Source: Muribaculaceae bacterium (lineage in GTDB: Bacteria; Bacteroidota; Bacteroidia; Bacteroidales; Muribaculaceae). From it: a stretch of 46,578 nt of DNA. The notes under the pieces are model-generated. The model saw nothing but the letters and a program-made list of their open reading frames with translations, was not told the DNA's origin and did not search any database. The position numbers were made by a program, and so were the translations under genes. Shown piece after piece: positions 1 through 8,390 of the stretch (position 1 is its first letter; each line of letters begins with the position of its first letter). The stretch is from the NCBI GenBank assembly GCA_022484565.1, contig JAKVKZ010000018.1:1-46578 (forward strand), in the 5' to 3' direction.

Positions 1-99
1 GTCATTGATTAAAGGGCCACTAATATAATCATTCACTAATTAATTTCTAAAAAGGAAAAGAGAACCAAGTAATTGAAAATCAACGACTCGGCCCTCTTT

Positions 100-186
100 T
101 GGTACCCAGAGACGGGATCGAACCGTCATGGAAGTGAATCCACTGGTGTTTGAGACCAGCGCGTCTACCAATTCCGCCATCTGGGC
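100..186 (-). tRNA. tRNA-Leu (anticodon CAA)
   Basis: The reverse complement folds as a class II tRNA. The acceptor arm GCCCAGA pairs with TCTGGGT, the anticodon stem CTGGT/ACCAG encloses a loop with anticodon CAA, a long variable arm follows, and the T arm is GACGG-TTCGATC-CCGTC. The CCA end is encoded (complement of 100-102). The long variable arm and CAA anticodon identify a leucine tRNA reading UUG. It lies upstream of and co-directional with nothing else visible; bases 1-99 hold no recognisable gene. Confidence 0.95.
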
Positions 187-248
187 GATTGGTGGTGCAA
201 AGATATATCATTTTTTTCAATTGGCAAGTGAATTGGATAAAAAATGGA

Positions 249-1676
249 TTAAAACACAATCGGCACGAGGAAATAACTGTAAATCGACACAAGTATCAAA
301 CCGATGATATTCAATGCCAATCCTGTCAATGCCATTTCCCTTATGCGAATGTACCCGAAACTGTAAACGATTGCGTTTGGCGGGGTGGAAATCGGCAGCA
401 TGAATGCGAACGATGATGAAATGGCTACCGGTATGGCTATCATCATCGGATTTGCTCCAAGACCGGCGGCCACACCGATGCTGATTGGTATCAACAGGTT
501 GGCAGTGGCTGTGTTCGACATCAATTCGGTCAGTACCACAGTGGTGAGAGAAATTATCACGATGAAGAACATCATGTCGAGATTATGCAGCCCGCTCACA
601 TAAGTTGCTATGGTGCTGCTTAATCCCGACGACAGAAAGCCTTGCGACAGTGCCAAGCCACCGCCGAACAGGAGCAGAATGTTCCACGGCAGGCGGGCAG
701 CGTCCTTCCATTCAAGCAGATGTTCCTCTGATTTTTTATCGCAAGGAATCAGAAACAGGGCTAAAGCACCGGCAATGGCTACCGTGGTGTCGGAAATTTT
801 CGTGAAAAATTCAATGTTGATGAGTCCCCTGAAAATCCATAATGCCACAATGCAGACAAACACCACAGCAACGCGTTTCTCATGCGTGGTCATCGGCCCG
901 AGATTGCTAATCTCCGCCGTGATATTGGCGGAGTTTATTTTCATGTTGCGGGCTTTCTTCGTCATCAGCACTTTGGTGAGATACAGCCACACTATTGCCA
1001 TGAAGATCACCGCTAAAGGAGTGGCGAAAATCATCCAGTGGACAAAAGTCAAGGTCACGTTTGCCTGCCCCAAAATCGAGGCCAGCACTATGTTTGGCGG
1101 AGTGCCTATCAGGGTGCAGATACCGCCTATTGATGCTGCGTAGGCGAGCGATAGATACAGGGCCTTTGAAAATTTCTTTATTTCACCTTCCTCGTCGGGA
1201 CGGGCCTGGGCTTTAAGACGGTCGATTACGGCTGTGCATATCGGCACTGTCATCAGCACTGCCGCTGTGTTGCTCACCCACATCGACAGCAGAAAGATGA
1301 CGATGATGAATCCAAGTATCACTCGCGACGGCGTGCCACCTATCAGCCGGATGCAGTGCATGGCAAACCTCTCATGAATTCGCGACCGCTCAAGGGCTAT
1401 GGCGAGCATGAAGCCACCCATAAACATGAAAATCGTCTCGTTGGCATATTGAAGCGTCACTTTCTCGAATGGCGTTATTCCAAGAATCGGGAACAGCACA
1501 ATAGGCAGCAATGCTGTGATGCCGAGTTCAATTGATTCGGAAATCCACAGAATTGTCATCAGTGTGGCAACGCAAATCACGTCCCATGCATCGCCGGGTA
1601 ATCCTGATGGCGATCCAACGATTTGCATTATGGCAAACACTATAATTCCAATCAGAAGCCAGACATATCTTTTCAT
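249..1676 (-). CDS. DASS/SLC13-family sodium:dicarboxylate symporter
   Basis: This 475-residue inner-membrane carrier belongs to the divalent anion:Na+ symporter family (INDY type), which usually moves succinate, fumarate, malate or related anions with sodium. The protein is hydrophobic throughout and carries the two family signature SNT motifs: SNTAAVLMTVPI near residue 135 and SNTATANLLIPI near residue 405. Each lies in a re-entrant hairpin that binds sodium and substrate carboxylates. Length matches the family. The start MKRYVWLLIG leads straight into the first membrane segment. It is a single gene with no partner, and its promoter is not obvious. In an anaerobe with the PEP carboxykinase/succinate route encoded next door, succinate or C4-dicarboxylate transport is likely, but substrate and direction are inference. 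Confidence 0.88.
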   Translation of the reverse strand: MKRYVWLLIGIIVFAIMQIVGSPSGLPGDAWDVICVATLMTILWISESIELGITALLPIVLFPILGITPFEKVTLQYANETIFMFMGGFMLAIALERSRIHERFAMHCIRLIGGTPSRVILGFIIVIFLLSMWVSNTAAVLMTVPICTAVIDRLKAQARPDEEGEIKKFSKALYLSLAYAASIGGICTLIGTPPNIVLASILGQANVTLTFVHWMIFATPLAVIFMAIVWLYLTKVLMTKKARNMKINSANITAEISNLGPMTTHEKRVAVVFVCIVALWIFRGLINIEFFTKISDTTVAIAGALALFLIPCDKKSEEHLLEWKDAARLPWNILLLFGGGLALSQGFLSSGLSSTIATYVSGLHNLDMMFFIVIISLTTVVLTELMSNTATANLLIPISIGVAAGLGANPMMIAIPVAISSSFAFMLPISTPPNAIVYSFGYIRIREMALTGLALNIIGLILVSIYSYFLVPIVF

Positions 1677-2156
1677 TTGTTTTTAGATTTTGATGAATTT
1701 CATATAATTCGATGTTCTTAATTAAGATTACACTGTCGATGCCATCTACTGATATTTTTACTGACGGCAATCAGAAAAAGGGTAATTCACGATTTTTTGT
1801 AAAAATATCATTTATATGCTTTTATGAGTGCATTCCGATGCCGTTTTAACAAAATTTTAACACAATCAATTTCGTATGCCTCGATTTTAGCGTTTCCCCA
1901 AAAATGAAATGCATAAAATTCAATGGCACATTGTGCAGGAGGAAAGCATAAATGTTAATGTCTGCAACCGTGCCGGCAGCGGGCTGCGCAAAGTCAGGAG
2001 AGCACTGCCCCACCAAAAATGCGTAAAACTGAACAAAAAGAGAGAATTAAAGGACATGAAAACGAGATAATTTGCTTAACGAGTGATAAAAAAACAAAAC
2101 ATAAAATAATTGCGGAAAAATTTCTTTAATTATGTATGGCGTATTAAAAAAATGCG
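1677..2156. other. Intergenic region, possible structured RNA near 1926-2009
   Basis: There is no convincing gene between the divergently transcribed transporter and pckA. The stretch 1926-2009 is richer in G and C than its surroundings. It contains GCAC-ATT-GTGC, then GTGC...GCAC enclosing GCAGC-GG-GCTGC. This could be a structured leader or a small RNA, but no known family was recognised. The rest is AT-rich. Confidence 0.25.
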
Positions 2157-2164
2157 TAACTTTG
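2157..2164 (+). promoter_or_regulatory. Bacteroidetes -7 promoter element for pckA
   Basis: TAACTTTG matches the TAnnTTTG consensus exactly. No clear TTG lies 19-21 bases upstream. It would give a leader of about 145 bases before pckA. Confidence 0.6.
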
Positions 2165-2315
2165 CATCGGTTTAAAGGACTTGTTTTAGGTTTTTCCTTG
2201 AAGTGACGGGCTTCACTTCAGTATTGTTCTAATTTGATTCGTTAGTTTTTGCTTAACATCAAGACTTTAACGTAAGTTTCTATTTCGTAATTATTTATTT
2301 TTTAATTATAAGAAG

Positions 2316-3920
2316 ATGACAAAAGACGATTTAAAAAAGTATGGTATCACGGGAACTCCCGAGATAGTTTACAATCCTTCTTACGAGGATCTCTTCAAAG
2401 ATGAGATGGACCCGACTTTGACGGGCTACGACAAAGGCCAACTCACTGAACTTGGCGCTGTCAACGTTATGACTGGTATCTACACAGGACGCTCTCCTAA
2501 GGACAAATTCATTGTTTACGATGAGAACAGCAAGGACACCGTTTGGTGGACTTCCGACGAATATAAGAACGACAACAAGAAAGCAAGTGAATCCACTTGG
2601 GCTGCCGTTAAGAAAATCGCTCAAAAGGAACTCTGCAACAAGAAGCTCTATGTGGTTGACGCTTTCTGCGGTGCCAACAAGGACACTCGCATGAAAGTTC
2701 GCTTCATCATGGAAGTTGCTTGGCAGGCTCACTTTGTAAGCAACATGTTCATCAAGCCTATCAGCCAGGAAGAACTTGACCAGAAGCCTGATTTCGTTGT
2801 TTACAACGCTTCTAAAGCTAAAGTTGAGAACTTCAAGGAACTCGGCTTGAACTCAGAGACTGCTGTAGTTTTCAACATCACTTCCCACGAGCAGGTTATC
2901 ATCAACACTTGGTACGGCGGTGAAATGAAGAAGGGTATGTTCTCAATGATGAACTACTTCTTACCTCTTAAGGGCATCGCTGCCATGCACTGCTCTGCCA
3001 ACACTGACCTCAAAGGCGAAAACACTGCTATCTTCTTCGGTCTCTCCGGAACTGGCAAGACCACTCTTTCAACCGATCCTAAACGTCTCCTCATCGGTGA
3101 TGACGAACACGGCTGGGACGACAACGGCGTCTTCAACTTCGAAGGTGGCTGCTACGCTAAGGTCATCAACCTCGACAAGGACTCAGAGCCTGACATCTAC
3201 AACGCCATCAGGCGCGACGCTCTTCTTGAGAACGTCACTGTTGATAAGGACGGCAAAATTGATTTCGCCGACAAGAGCGTTACTGAAAACACTCGTGTTT
3301 CTTATCCAATCAATCATATCACCAACATCGTTAAGCCGATTTCCCACGCTCCTGCTGCAAAGCAGGTCATCTTCCTTTCAGCTGATGCATTCGGAGTTCT
3401 TCCTCCAGTATCTATCCTGACTAAGGAACAGACTAAATACTACTTCCTCAGCGGTTTCACCGCTAAGTTGGCTGGTACAGAGCGCGGCATCACCGAGCCT
3501 ACTCCTACTTTCTCCGCTTGCTTCGGAATGGCATTCCTCGAATTGCATCCTACAAAGTATGCTGAGGAACTCGTTCGCCACATGGAAAAATCAGGTGCTA
3601 AGGCTTATTTGGTCAACACTGGCTGGAACGGTAGCGGCAAACGTATCTCCATCAAGGACACACGTGGCATCATCGATGCTATCCTCGACGGTTCAATCGA
3701 AAAGGCTCCTACAAAGAAGATTCCGTACTTCGACTTTGAAGTTCCTACCGAATTACCTGGAGTTGATCCTAAGATTCTTGACCCACGCGACACTTACACC
3801 GACGCTAAGGTTTGGAACGACAAGGCTCTCGACCTCGCTAACCGTTTCACCAAGAACTTCTCCAAGTTCAGCGGCAACGAAGCTGGCAAGGCACTCATCG
3901 AAGCTGGTCCAAAAATCTAA
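2316..3920 (+). CDS. pckA: Phosphoenolpyruvate carboxykinase (ATP)
   Basis: The enzyme interconverts oxaloacetate plus ATP with PEP, CO2 and ADP in the cytosol. In Bacteroidales it commonly runs towards oxaloacetate, fixing CO2 and making ATP at the head of the succinate pathway (established for the group). The 534-residue length matches the ATP-dependent family. Visible motifs are the P-loop [11 protein letters not shown] at residues 242-252, the metal-binding GDDEHGW at 261-267 and [15 protein letters not shown] in the C-terminal half. The start follows a short AT-rich spacer with no Shine-Dalgarno, normal for this phylum. It is a single-gene unit with its own promoter at 2157 and a strong terminator at 3978. 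Base composition is smoother and richer in optimal codons than neighbours, consistent with high expression. Confidence 0.97.
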   Translation: MTKDDLKKYGITGTPEIVYNPSYEDLFKDEMDPTLTGYDKGQLTELGAVNVMTGIYTGRSPKDKFIVYDENSKDTVWWTSDEYKNDNKKASESTWAAVKKIAQKELCNKKLYVVDAFCGANKDTRMKVRFIMEVAWQAHFVSNMFIKPISQEELDQKPDFVVYNASKAKVENFKELGLNSETAVVFNITSHEQVIINTWYGGEMKKGMFSMMNYFLPLKGIAAMHCSANTDLKGENTAIFFGLSGTGKTTLSTDPKRLLIGDDEHGWDDNGVFNFEGGCYAKVINLDKDSEPDIYNAIRRDALLENVTVDKDGKIDFADKSVTENTRVSYPINHITNIVKPISHAPAAKQVIFLSADAFGVLPPVSILTKEQTKYYFLSGFTAKLAGTERGITEPTPTFSACFGMAFLELHPTKYAEELVRHMEKSGAKAYLVNTGWNGSGKRISIKDTRGIIDAILDGSIEKAPTKKIPYFDFEVPTELPGVDPKILDPRDTYTDAKVWNDKALDLANRFTKNFSKFSGNEAGKALIEAGPKI

Positions 3921-3977
3921 GAATCTCCAGCGTGCTCTAATCTGAGGCTATAATAAAACAAGATCAGATATTTTCCC

Positions 3978-4023
3978 AAACGAAGACCGTTTGCAGTTGT
4001 GCAATTTCGGTCTTCGTTTTTTT
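3978..4023 (+). terminator. Intrinsic terminator of pckA
   Basis: A 12 bp stem (AAACGAAGACCG / CGGTCTTCGTTT) is followed by a run of T about 60 bases after the pckA stop. Confidence 0.9.
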
Positions 4024-4315
4024 ATGTCCTAAATTCAAGTCGGGCCTTACGGAATTAATGATTTCCATATTGCAAACGCATTTCGCATTTTCACCACAAA
4101 CTACGCTAAAGTCATTATTGCACTTGCGGACCAACGAAATATAAGATTAGCCCCTGAGAATGCCATTGTAGAGGCACAATAGTTGCACATTATCTTCCCT
4201 ACATTCTCCTATATCTATTCCAATTCCAAATTTGGATTGCGTGGACAGAATGGACAGAATGAATAAAAGCGACAAAAAGGATTATTTGGATGATACGTAT
4301 TCCAATGAATATGAT

Positions 4316-4396
4316 TATATTTGCGCGTAAAAAATTATTAGATATTTTTTCTGAGGGAGCCGTTAGCAGTGATGCTTCGCGGCCCCCGTTTTTTAT
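4316..4396 (+). ncRNA. Candidate small RNA with promoter element and terminator
   Basis: A TATATTTG element at 4316-4323 matches TAnnTTTG. About 30 bases on begins a hairpin (GGGAGCCG at 4355-4362 with CGGCCCCC at 4380-4387, one mismatch, plus inner AGCA/TGCT), followed by six T. No gene ends just upstream on this strand, so the hairpin may terminate a short RNA of about 65 bases. The -33 element is absent at proper spacing, so this is tentative. The rest of 4024-4608 shows no gene. Confidence 0.3.
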
Positions 4397-4401
4397 CAAC
4401 A

Positions 4402-4436
4402 AAAATAAAGGACTGCTTCACGCGGTCCTTTATTTT
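4402..4436. terminator. Hairpin, possible bidirectional terminator
   Basis: A perfect 12 bp inverted repeat (AAAATAAAGGAC / GTCCTTTATTTT) has an 11-base loop. It lies about 170 bases beyond the stop of the minus-strand AraC-type gene and could end that transcript. Confidence 0.5.
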
Positions 4437-4608
4437 ACATATAACCCAATTTTGCTTTAACAGTACTAATTCAAAGTTTACTGTTCATATAAATAAAATT
4501 TCCATTAATCCATCAAAAATTACACAAATTTTCTCGATGCAAAATTAGGCAACCACTGGCATGAATTTAGTGCCAATGCGTAAAAATATCATATTATTCT
4601 GTAAAAAT

Positions 4609-5733
4609 TCAGCGTGTTTCCACTGCTTCCGGCTGCATTTTTTCCGCTTCAAGCTTTTTTGCATGAATCGTGCGGAACTGGGTCGGGGTGCAATGATGCT
4701 TATTTCTGAACACCCTGTGGAATGTCGATAGCGAGCAGAATCCTGACGTCTCGCTTATAGTAGGAAGTGTATCGTTAGTGGTAGTCAGCAAATTTTCAGC
4801 ATGTTCAATTCTTTTGCTGTTCACATAGTCATAAAATGTCATGTTCATGCAGTCGTTTATATATGTCGATATATACGTCCTGTTTGTCCCCAACTCTGTA
4901 GCGACATCGTTAATGGTCAAATTCGGATTTTTGAACAGTTCCTTTTCAGCAAACTCGTCCTCAAACGAGCCTTTGAAATGGTACTTATGGGCCAGTTCCT
5001 GCACGCTCACGCTCTCAGGCACTATTTCCTCTTCCAGCCGTTCTTCCGCCTGCACTTCTGCCTCTCCTTCAATTTCTATCGATTCAGGCACTGTCTGTCT
5101 TTCCACATGATAGCACACCACTACCCAAAGCACTGTCGAAACAAAATAGTCCAAAGCGTCAATCAGTGGATGTTCGTAGTAGAACGACAGCGTCCAAAAC
5201 GATTCAACTATAGCAAAAAGCACTGTCGTGATTCCAAGCCAACGCAGGTTCAAGGTATCAGTACTTGAATACTCATTTTTGATGGCGCGGTCATACTTGC
5301 GTTTAGCCCCAATGAAAATGAAGCAGTTGTATGCCACATACACTATTGTGCCAATCACTGAAATCACATACAGGAAAGTGCTGTCAGCGTAACAATCTAT
5401 CACGCCTATCAAAAGGAATGGAATTTCATGCATCATCACCCGTTTAGTGTTAATCCATTTCGGGTCCACAAGCTCATGCAGGATGAACACGCACGTCGGC
5501 GCCACTATGAAGTCCAGCGACGACATAGAAAGCATTATCTCCCTCTCACCTATTATATTGTGGAAATACAGCAACAGGTCTTTCAAGTCAAGCAACATCC
5601 AGAGCAGCAACACCCATCCTGTCACTTTCTTCAGGCGACTGCCCTTAGAAGTTACAAATCTTATCCCCAATAGTGCCCAGATTCCGCAAGAAAAGCCCAA
5701 AGAAAAAAAGTCTATTATATATTCATTGTCCAT
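4609..5733 (-). CDS. Membrane-anchored AraC-family transcriptional regulator
   Basis: This 374-residue protein has an N-terminal half of about six hydrophobic segments (residues 1-215), an acidic Glu-rich linker (about 215-245), and a C-terminal AraC/XylS DNA-binding domain (about 265-355). The first helix-turn-helix includes LTINDVATELGTNRTYISTYIN, which is split here only for description, and the second lies around the ISETSGFCSLSTFHRVFRN region. The layout, a membrane sensor joined to AraC HTH, is common in Bacteroidetes and suggests a membrane-detected signal controlling transcription directly. No target gene is apparent nearby. It has its own promoter at 5762-5769, giving a leader of about 25 bases. 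Ligand and regulon are unknown. Confidence 0.85.
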   Translation of the reverse strand: MDNEYIIDFFSLGFSCGIWALLGIRFVTSKGSRLKKVTGWVLLLWMLLDLKDLLLYFHNIIGEREIMLSMSSLDFIVAPTCVFILHELVDPKWINTKRVMMHEIPFLLIGVIDCYADSTFLYVISVIGTIVYVAYNCFIFIGAKRKYDRAIKNEYSSTDTLNLRWLGITTVLFAIVESFWTLSFYYEHPLIDALDYFVSTVLWVVVCYHVERQTVPESIEIEGEAEVQAEERLEEEIVPESVSVQELAHKYHFKGSFEDEFAEKELFKNPNLTINDVATELGTNRTYISTYINDCMNMTFYDYVNSKRIEHAENLLTTTNDTLPTISETSGFCSLSTFHRVFRNKHHCTPTQFRTIHAKKLEAEKMQPEAVETR

Positions 5734-5761
5734 TTTTGGCTATTGTTCTTAGTTTAACATG

Positions 5762-5769
5762 CAAAAATA
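5762..5769 (-). promoter_or_regulatory. -7 promoter element for the AraC-type regulator
   Basis: On the minus strand this reads TATTTTTG, a match to TAnnTTTG, 29 bases before the start codon. It sits immediately downstream of the orphan terminator at 5794-5825, which would insulate it. Confidence 0.55.
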
Positions 5770-5793
5770 ATTCATTTTCCCTTATATTATAAC

Positions 5794-5825
5794 AAAAAAC
5801 CGCCGGAATTTTTTAATTCCGGCGG
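5794..5825 (-). terminator. Minus-strand intrinsic terminator without an obvious gene
   Basis: A perfect 11 bp stem (CCGCCGGAATT / AATTCCGGCGG) with a 4-base loop is followed, on the minus strand only, by six T (5794-5799). No coding region lies upstream on that strand before trmD, which is on the opposite strand. Confidence 0.8.
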
Positions 5826-5996
5826 GGTAAGCTTAATATAGCCTTGATCATTTCAATTGAAAAGCGCCTTATCAATTCTCAGTTTGAAGGCGGTTCTCGT
5901 TTGCCTTAATAAATTTATTTTGGCCTCTTTATGATATTAGTGTGTAACAAAAGAATATTATTTCATAATATATAATGTCTTCTTAAGTCGTTTTGC
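5794..5996 (-). ncRNA. Candidate noncoding RNA of about 200 nt
   Basis: A strong minus-strand terminator at 5794-5825 and a TAAATTTG element at 6001-6008 on the same strand bound about 200 bases with no open frame of note. Within it CGCCTT/AAGGCG (5865-5890 region) and ATATTAT-TTC-ATAATAT (near 5956) can form hairpins. The size fits 6S-like RNAs, but I did not recognise the family. The call rests on the otherwise unexplained terminator. Confidence 0.35.
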
Positions 5997-6000
5997 AATG

Positions 6001-6008
6001 CAAATTTA
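6001..6008 (-). promoter_or_regulatory. -7 promoter element for the candidate RNA
   Basis: The minus strand reads TAAATTTG, matching TAnnTTTG, followed by C. A correctly spaced -33 element was not seen. Confidence 0.35.
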
Positions 6009-6188
6009 TCGCATTATGGCAATTTTTAAAAAATCATAACGTAAAAATTAATGCCATTCCGTAAAAATATTGATTGAATTTTATCAAAATCAAGATTTAT
6101 GATACTTTTTCTTCAGTTCATTATCACTTTTTGGCGTTCTGCATTAAATTCCGTTTTCACCGCCACGTGCAATTATTCTCCTCTTTTA

Positions 6189-6220
6189 TTTGAATTATCC
6201 TTGCCGTTATTGTACTTTTG
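6189..6220 (+). promoter_or_regulatory. Promoter of trmD
   Basis: TTTG (6189-6192), 20 bases, then TACTTTTG (6213-6220) is a full match to the Bacteroidetes sigma-ABfr promoter. Transcription should begin near 6225-6227, at or just before the ATG codons at 6228 and 6237. Confidence 0.8.
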
Positions 6221-6236
6221 CCGAATAATGTTACAG

Positions 6237-6911
6237 ATGAGAATCGACATACTCACAGTTTTGCCGGAGATGCTTGAATCCCCGCTCAACTGCTCAATCG
6301 TTAAGCGTGCACAGGACAAAGGCCTTGTGGAAATCGTCGTCCACAATCTCCGCGACTACTCCTTGCGCAAGCACCGCAAAGTGGATGATTACCCATTTGG
6401 CGGCGAAGCCGGAATGGTGATGCAGATTGAGCCGGTTGACCGCGCTATATCCGACCTTAAAAGCCAGCGCGACTACGATGAGGTGATTTTCACCTCTCCC
6501 GATGGTGAACAGTTCAATCAGCATGTGGCCAACGACCTGTCCATGCTCCACAACATCATCATCCTTTGCGGGCATTACAAAGGCGTTGACTATCGCATCC
6601 GTGAGCATCTCGTAACACGTGAAATCTCCATCGGCGACTACGTCCTCACAGGAGGCGAAATCCCTGCCATCATCATTGCCGACTCAGTGGTACGCCTCAT
6701 CCCTGGCGCTATCGGCGACGAGCAGTCAGCCCTCAGCGATTCATTTCAGGACGACCTTCTCGCTCCGCCCGACTACACCCGCCCTGCCGACTACAAAGGC
6801 TGGAAAGTCCCCGACATTCTCCTCAGCGGCAACTTCGCCAAAATCGACGAGTGGAAGCATGAAGTGTCGCTTGAGCGCACGCGCCGCCTCCGTCCCGACC
6901 TGCTGAAATAG
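6237..6911 (+). CDS. trmD: tRNA (guanine-N1)-methyltransferase
   Basis: TrmD transfers a methyl group from S-adenosylmethionine to G37 of tRNAs reading CNN codons and so prevents frameshifting. The protein starts [11 protein letters not shown], as usual in the family, and has the trefoil-knot cofactor motifs [12 protein letters not shown] and [11 protein letters not shown] in the middle, then a C-terminal tRNA-binding helical domain. At 224 residues it has normal length. The frame is open back to 6099, but the promoter at 6189-6220 lies inside that extension, so the longer form is unlikely. ATG 6228 would add three residues (MLQ) and give a leaderless message; ATG 6237 gives a leader of about ten bases. 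Unlike in many bacteria, it is not beside rimM or rpsP here. Confidence 0.96.
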   Translation: MRIDILTVLPEMLESPLNCSIVKRAQDKGLVEIVVHNLRDYSLRKHRKVDDYPFGGEAGMVMQIEPVDRAISDLKSQRDYDEVIFTSPDGEQFNQHVANDLSMLHNIIILCGHYKGVDYRIREHLVTREISIGDYVLTGGEIPAIIIADSVVRLIPGAIGDEQSALSDSFQDDLLAPPDYTRPADYKGWKVPDILLSGNFAKIDEWKHEVSLERTRRLRPDLLK

Positions 6912-6988
6912 CATTTCCGCCACGCATCAAAAGTGATTTTGGTAAATAATTCAGTAATTCGTGTAAATGCAGTCACGATAATTCCGCC

Positions 6989-6996
6989 TATCTTTG
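6989..6996 (+). promoter_or_regulatory. -7 promoter element for the cupin gene
   Basis: TATCTTTG matches TAnnTTTG, 25 bases before the ATG at 7021. The open frame's upstream TTG start falls inside this element, which favours the ATG. Confidence 0.55.
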
Positions 6997-7020
6997 CCAC
7001 AACAAAAAATTCAGGCAATA

Positions 7021-7443
7021 ATGAAAAAGCAAATTCCAGTCATCAGTTCTTTCCCCGTAGGGAATGAGCTGCCGCAACAGTTCTCACAATTCTTCATCGG
7101 GCAGGCCTATCTTGCGCCGCTCACATCGAACGCCGATTTGAACTGTCCCGTTTCCAACGTCACCTTCGAACCGGGATGCCGCAACAATTGGCACAGCCAC
7201 ACCGGCGGACAGCTCCTAATCTGCGTAGGTGGACGCGGATATTATCAGGAAAAAGGCAAGCCAGCCCGTCAGCTCATGGCAGGCGACGTGGTAGAAATCG
7301 CCCACAACGTCGTCCATTGGCATGGTGCAGCCCCCGATTCCTGGTTCTCCCATCTTGCGATAGCCACCAACCCCCAAACCAACGTCAACTCTTGGCTTGA
7401 CCCGGTAGATGATGCCCAGTACAAGCAGGCCACATCCAAGTAG
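7021..7443 (+). CDS. Small cupin-domain protein
   Basis: This 140-residue single-domain cupin is likely a small beta-barrel that binds a metal. Cupin motif 1 is visible around NNWHSHTGGQLLICVGG (His-x-His, with Gln in place of the usual Glu), and motif 2 around GDVVEIAHNVVHWHGA. The sequence resembles cupins linked to carboxymuconolactone-decarboxylase-like or quercetinase-like proteins in gut Bacteroidales, but the reaction is unknown. The start at ATG 7021 follows the promoter element at 6989. It is a monocistronic unit closed by a terminator at 7486. Confidence 0.85.
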   Translation: MKKQIPVISSFPVGNELPQQFSQFFIGQAYLAPLTSNADLNCPVSNVTFEPGCRNNWHSHTGGQLLICVGGRGYYQEKGKPARQLMAGDVVEIAHNVVHWHGAAPDSWFSHLAIATNPQTNVNSWLDPVDDAQYKQATSK

Positions 7444-7485
7444 CCGCTCAAATCCATAAAATTCACTATCGAATTCCCCAACTGG

Positions 7486-7514
7486 GGTGCATCTGAATAA
7501 TGCACCTCTTTTTA
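7486..7514 (+). terminator. Intrinsic terminator of the cupin gene
   Basis: GGTGCAT pairs with ATGCACC around a 7-base loop, followed by a T-rich tract. Confidence 0.8.
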
Positions 7515-7522
7515 TTATGCAT

Positions 7523-7555
7523 AAAAAAAGGATGTGCCGCTAATGGACACATCCT
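7523..7555 (-). terminator. Intrinsic terminator of rubrerythrin
   Basis: On the minus strand AGGATGTG pairs with CACATCCT, followed by seven T. It lies back to back with the cupin terminator. Confidence 0.85.
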
Positions 7556-7582
7556 CAGGTCAAATTTCAGCCTAAAGCAAGA

Positions 7583-8125
7583 TTAATAATTTTCGGCCTT
7601 AATTTGGAAGTATGCTTTCGGATGTTTGCAAACAGGGCAGAGTTCCGGAGCCTTTTTGCCGATAACAATGTGACCGCAGTTTGAGCACTGCCAAATGCAA
7701 TCCTCATCACGCGAGAAGACAACTGAATCCTTAACATTCTTGAGAAGTTTACGATAACGCTGCTCATGTTCCTTTTCGATTTTAGCAACGCCTTCCATAG
7801 TGGCTGCAATAGCTGTGAAGCCTTCCTCACGAGCTTCTTTGGCCATACGGGCATACATATCGGTCCACTCATAATTTTCACCGCTGGCAGCATCCAGCAG
7901 ATTCTCATCAGTTGCAGGGATGTCACCACCCATGAGCAGCTTGAACCATAGTTTAGCGTGCTCTTTCTCATTATTAGCGGTCTCCTCAAAAATATTAGCT
8001 ATCTGAACATAGCCATCTTTACGTGCTTTAGAAGCATAGTAAGTGTACTTGTTACGGGCCATTGACTCGCCGGCAAAAGCCTCTTTCAAGTTAGCTTCTG
8101 TCTTTGTTCCTTTTAAATCTTTCAT
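7583..8125 (-). CDS. rbr: Rubrerythrin
   Basis: Rubrerythrin is a cytoplasmic peroxide-scavenging di-iron protein that takes electrons from NADH-linked partners and is a main oxidative-stress defence in anaerobes. The 180-residue protein has an N-terminal four-helix ferritin-like domain with diiron ligand motifs [10 protein letters not shown] and [14 protein letters not shown]. The C-terminal rubredoxin-like domain has Cys147-x2-Cys150 and Cys163-x2-Cys166 for a mononuclear iron. Length and domain order are canonical. It is a single gene with a terminator at 7523. The upstream 265 bases hold no clear promoter motif that I could pick out. Confidence 0.96.
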   Translation of the reverse strand: MKDLKGTKTEANLKEAFAGESMARNKYTYYASKARKDGYVQIANIFEETANNEKEHAKLWFKLLMGGDIPATDENLLDAASGENYEWTDMYARMAKEAREEGFTAIAATMEGVAKIEKEHEQRYRKLLKNVKDSVVFSRDEDCIWQCSNCGHIVIGKKAPELCPVCKHPKAYFQIKAENY

Positions 8126-8332
8126 ATCAAATAATTTTGTGGTTTAAACATGAAATATATTGGTTCTTTCAAAATAGCCTACTAAGATACATTATTTTAA
8201 TTGAAAGCGCAAACCAGCTCCATTGAATTAATAAAATTTAAGCAGAATGAAAGCTACAATCCAAATATGAAAAACTGACAATTCATGCTGACCTGAACGC
8301 AGACAAAGCCGTCACGTTAAAGGATTAAGGAT

Positions 8333-8360
8333 AAAAAAGGGAGCGACCTTAGGCACTCCC
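8333..8360 (-). terminator. Intrinsic terminator of the Na/Pi transporter gene
   Basis: On the minus strand a GGGAGTG/CGCTCCC stem (one mismatch) is followed by six T at 8333-8338. Confidence 0.75.
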
Positions 8361-8390
8361 CAAAAAATCATACAACAAACAACACACTAA

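Noticed and set aside
4199-4402. Minus-strand open frame of 67 codons
   Set aside because: It overlaps the terminator-like hairpin and a -7 element and resembles no protein.
6099-6236. Longer N-terminus for trmD
   Set aside because: The promoter at 6189-6220 lies inside the extension, and the conserved family start is MRIDILT.
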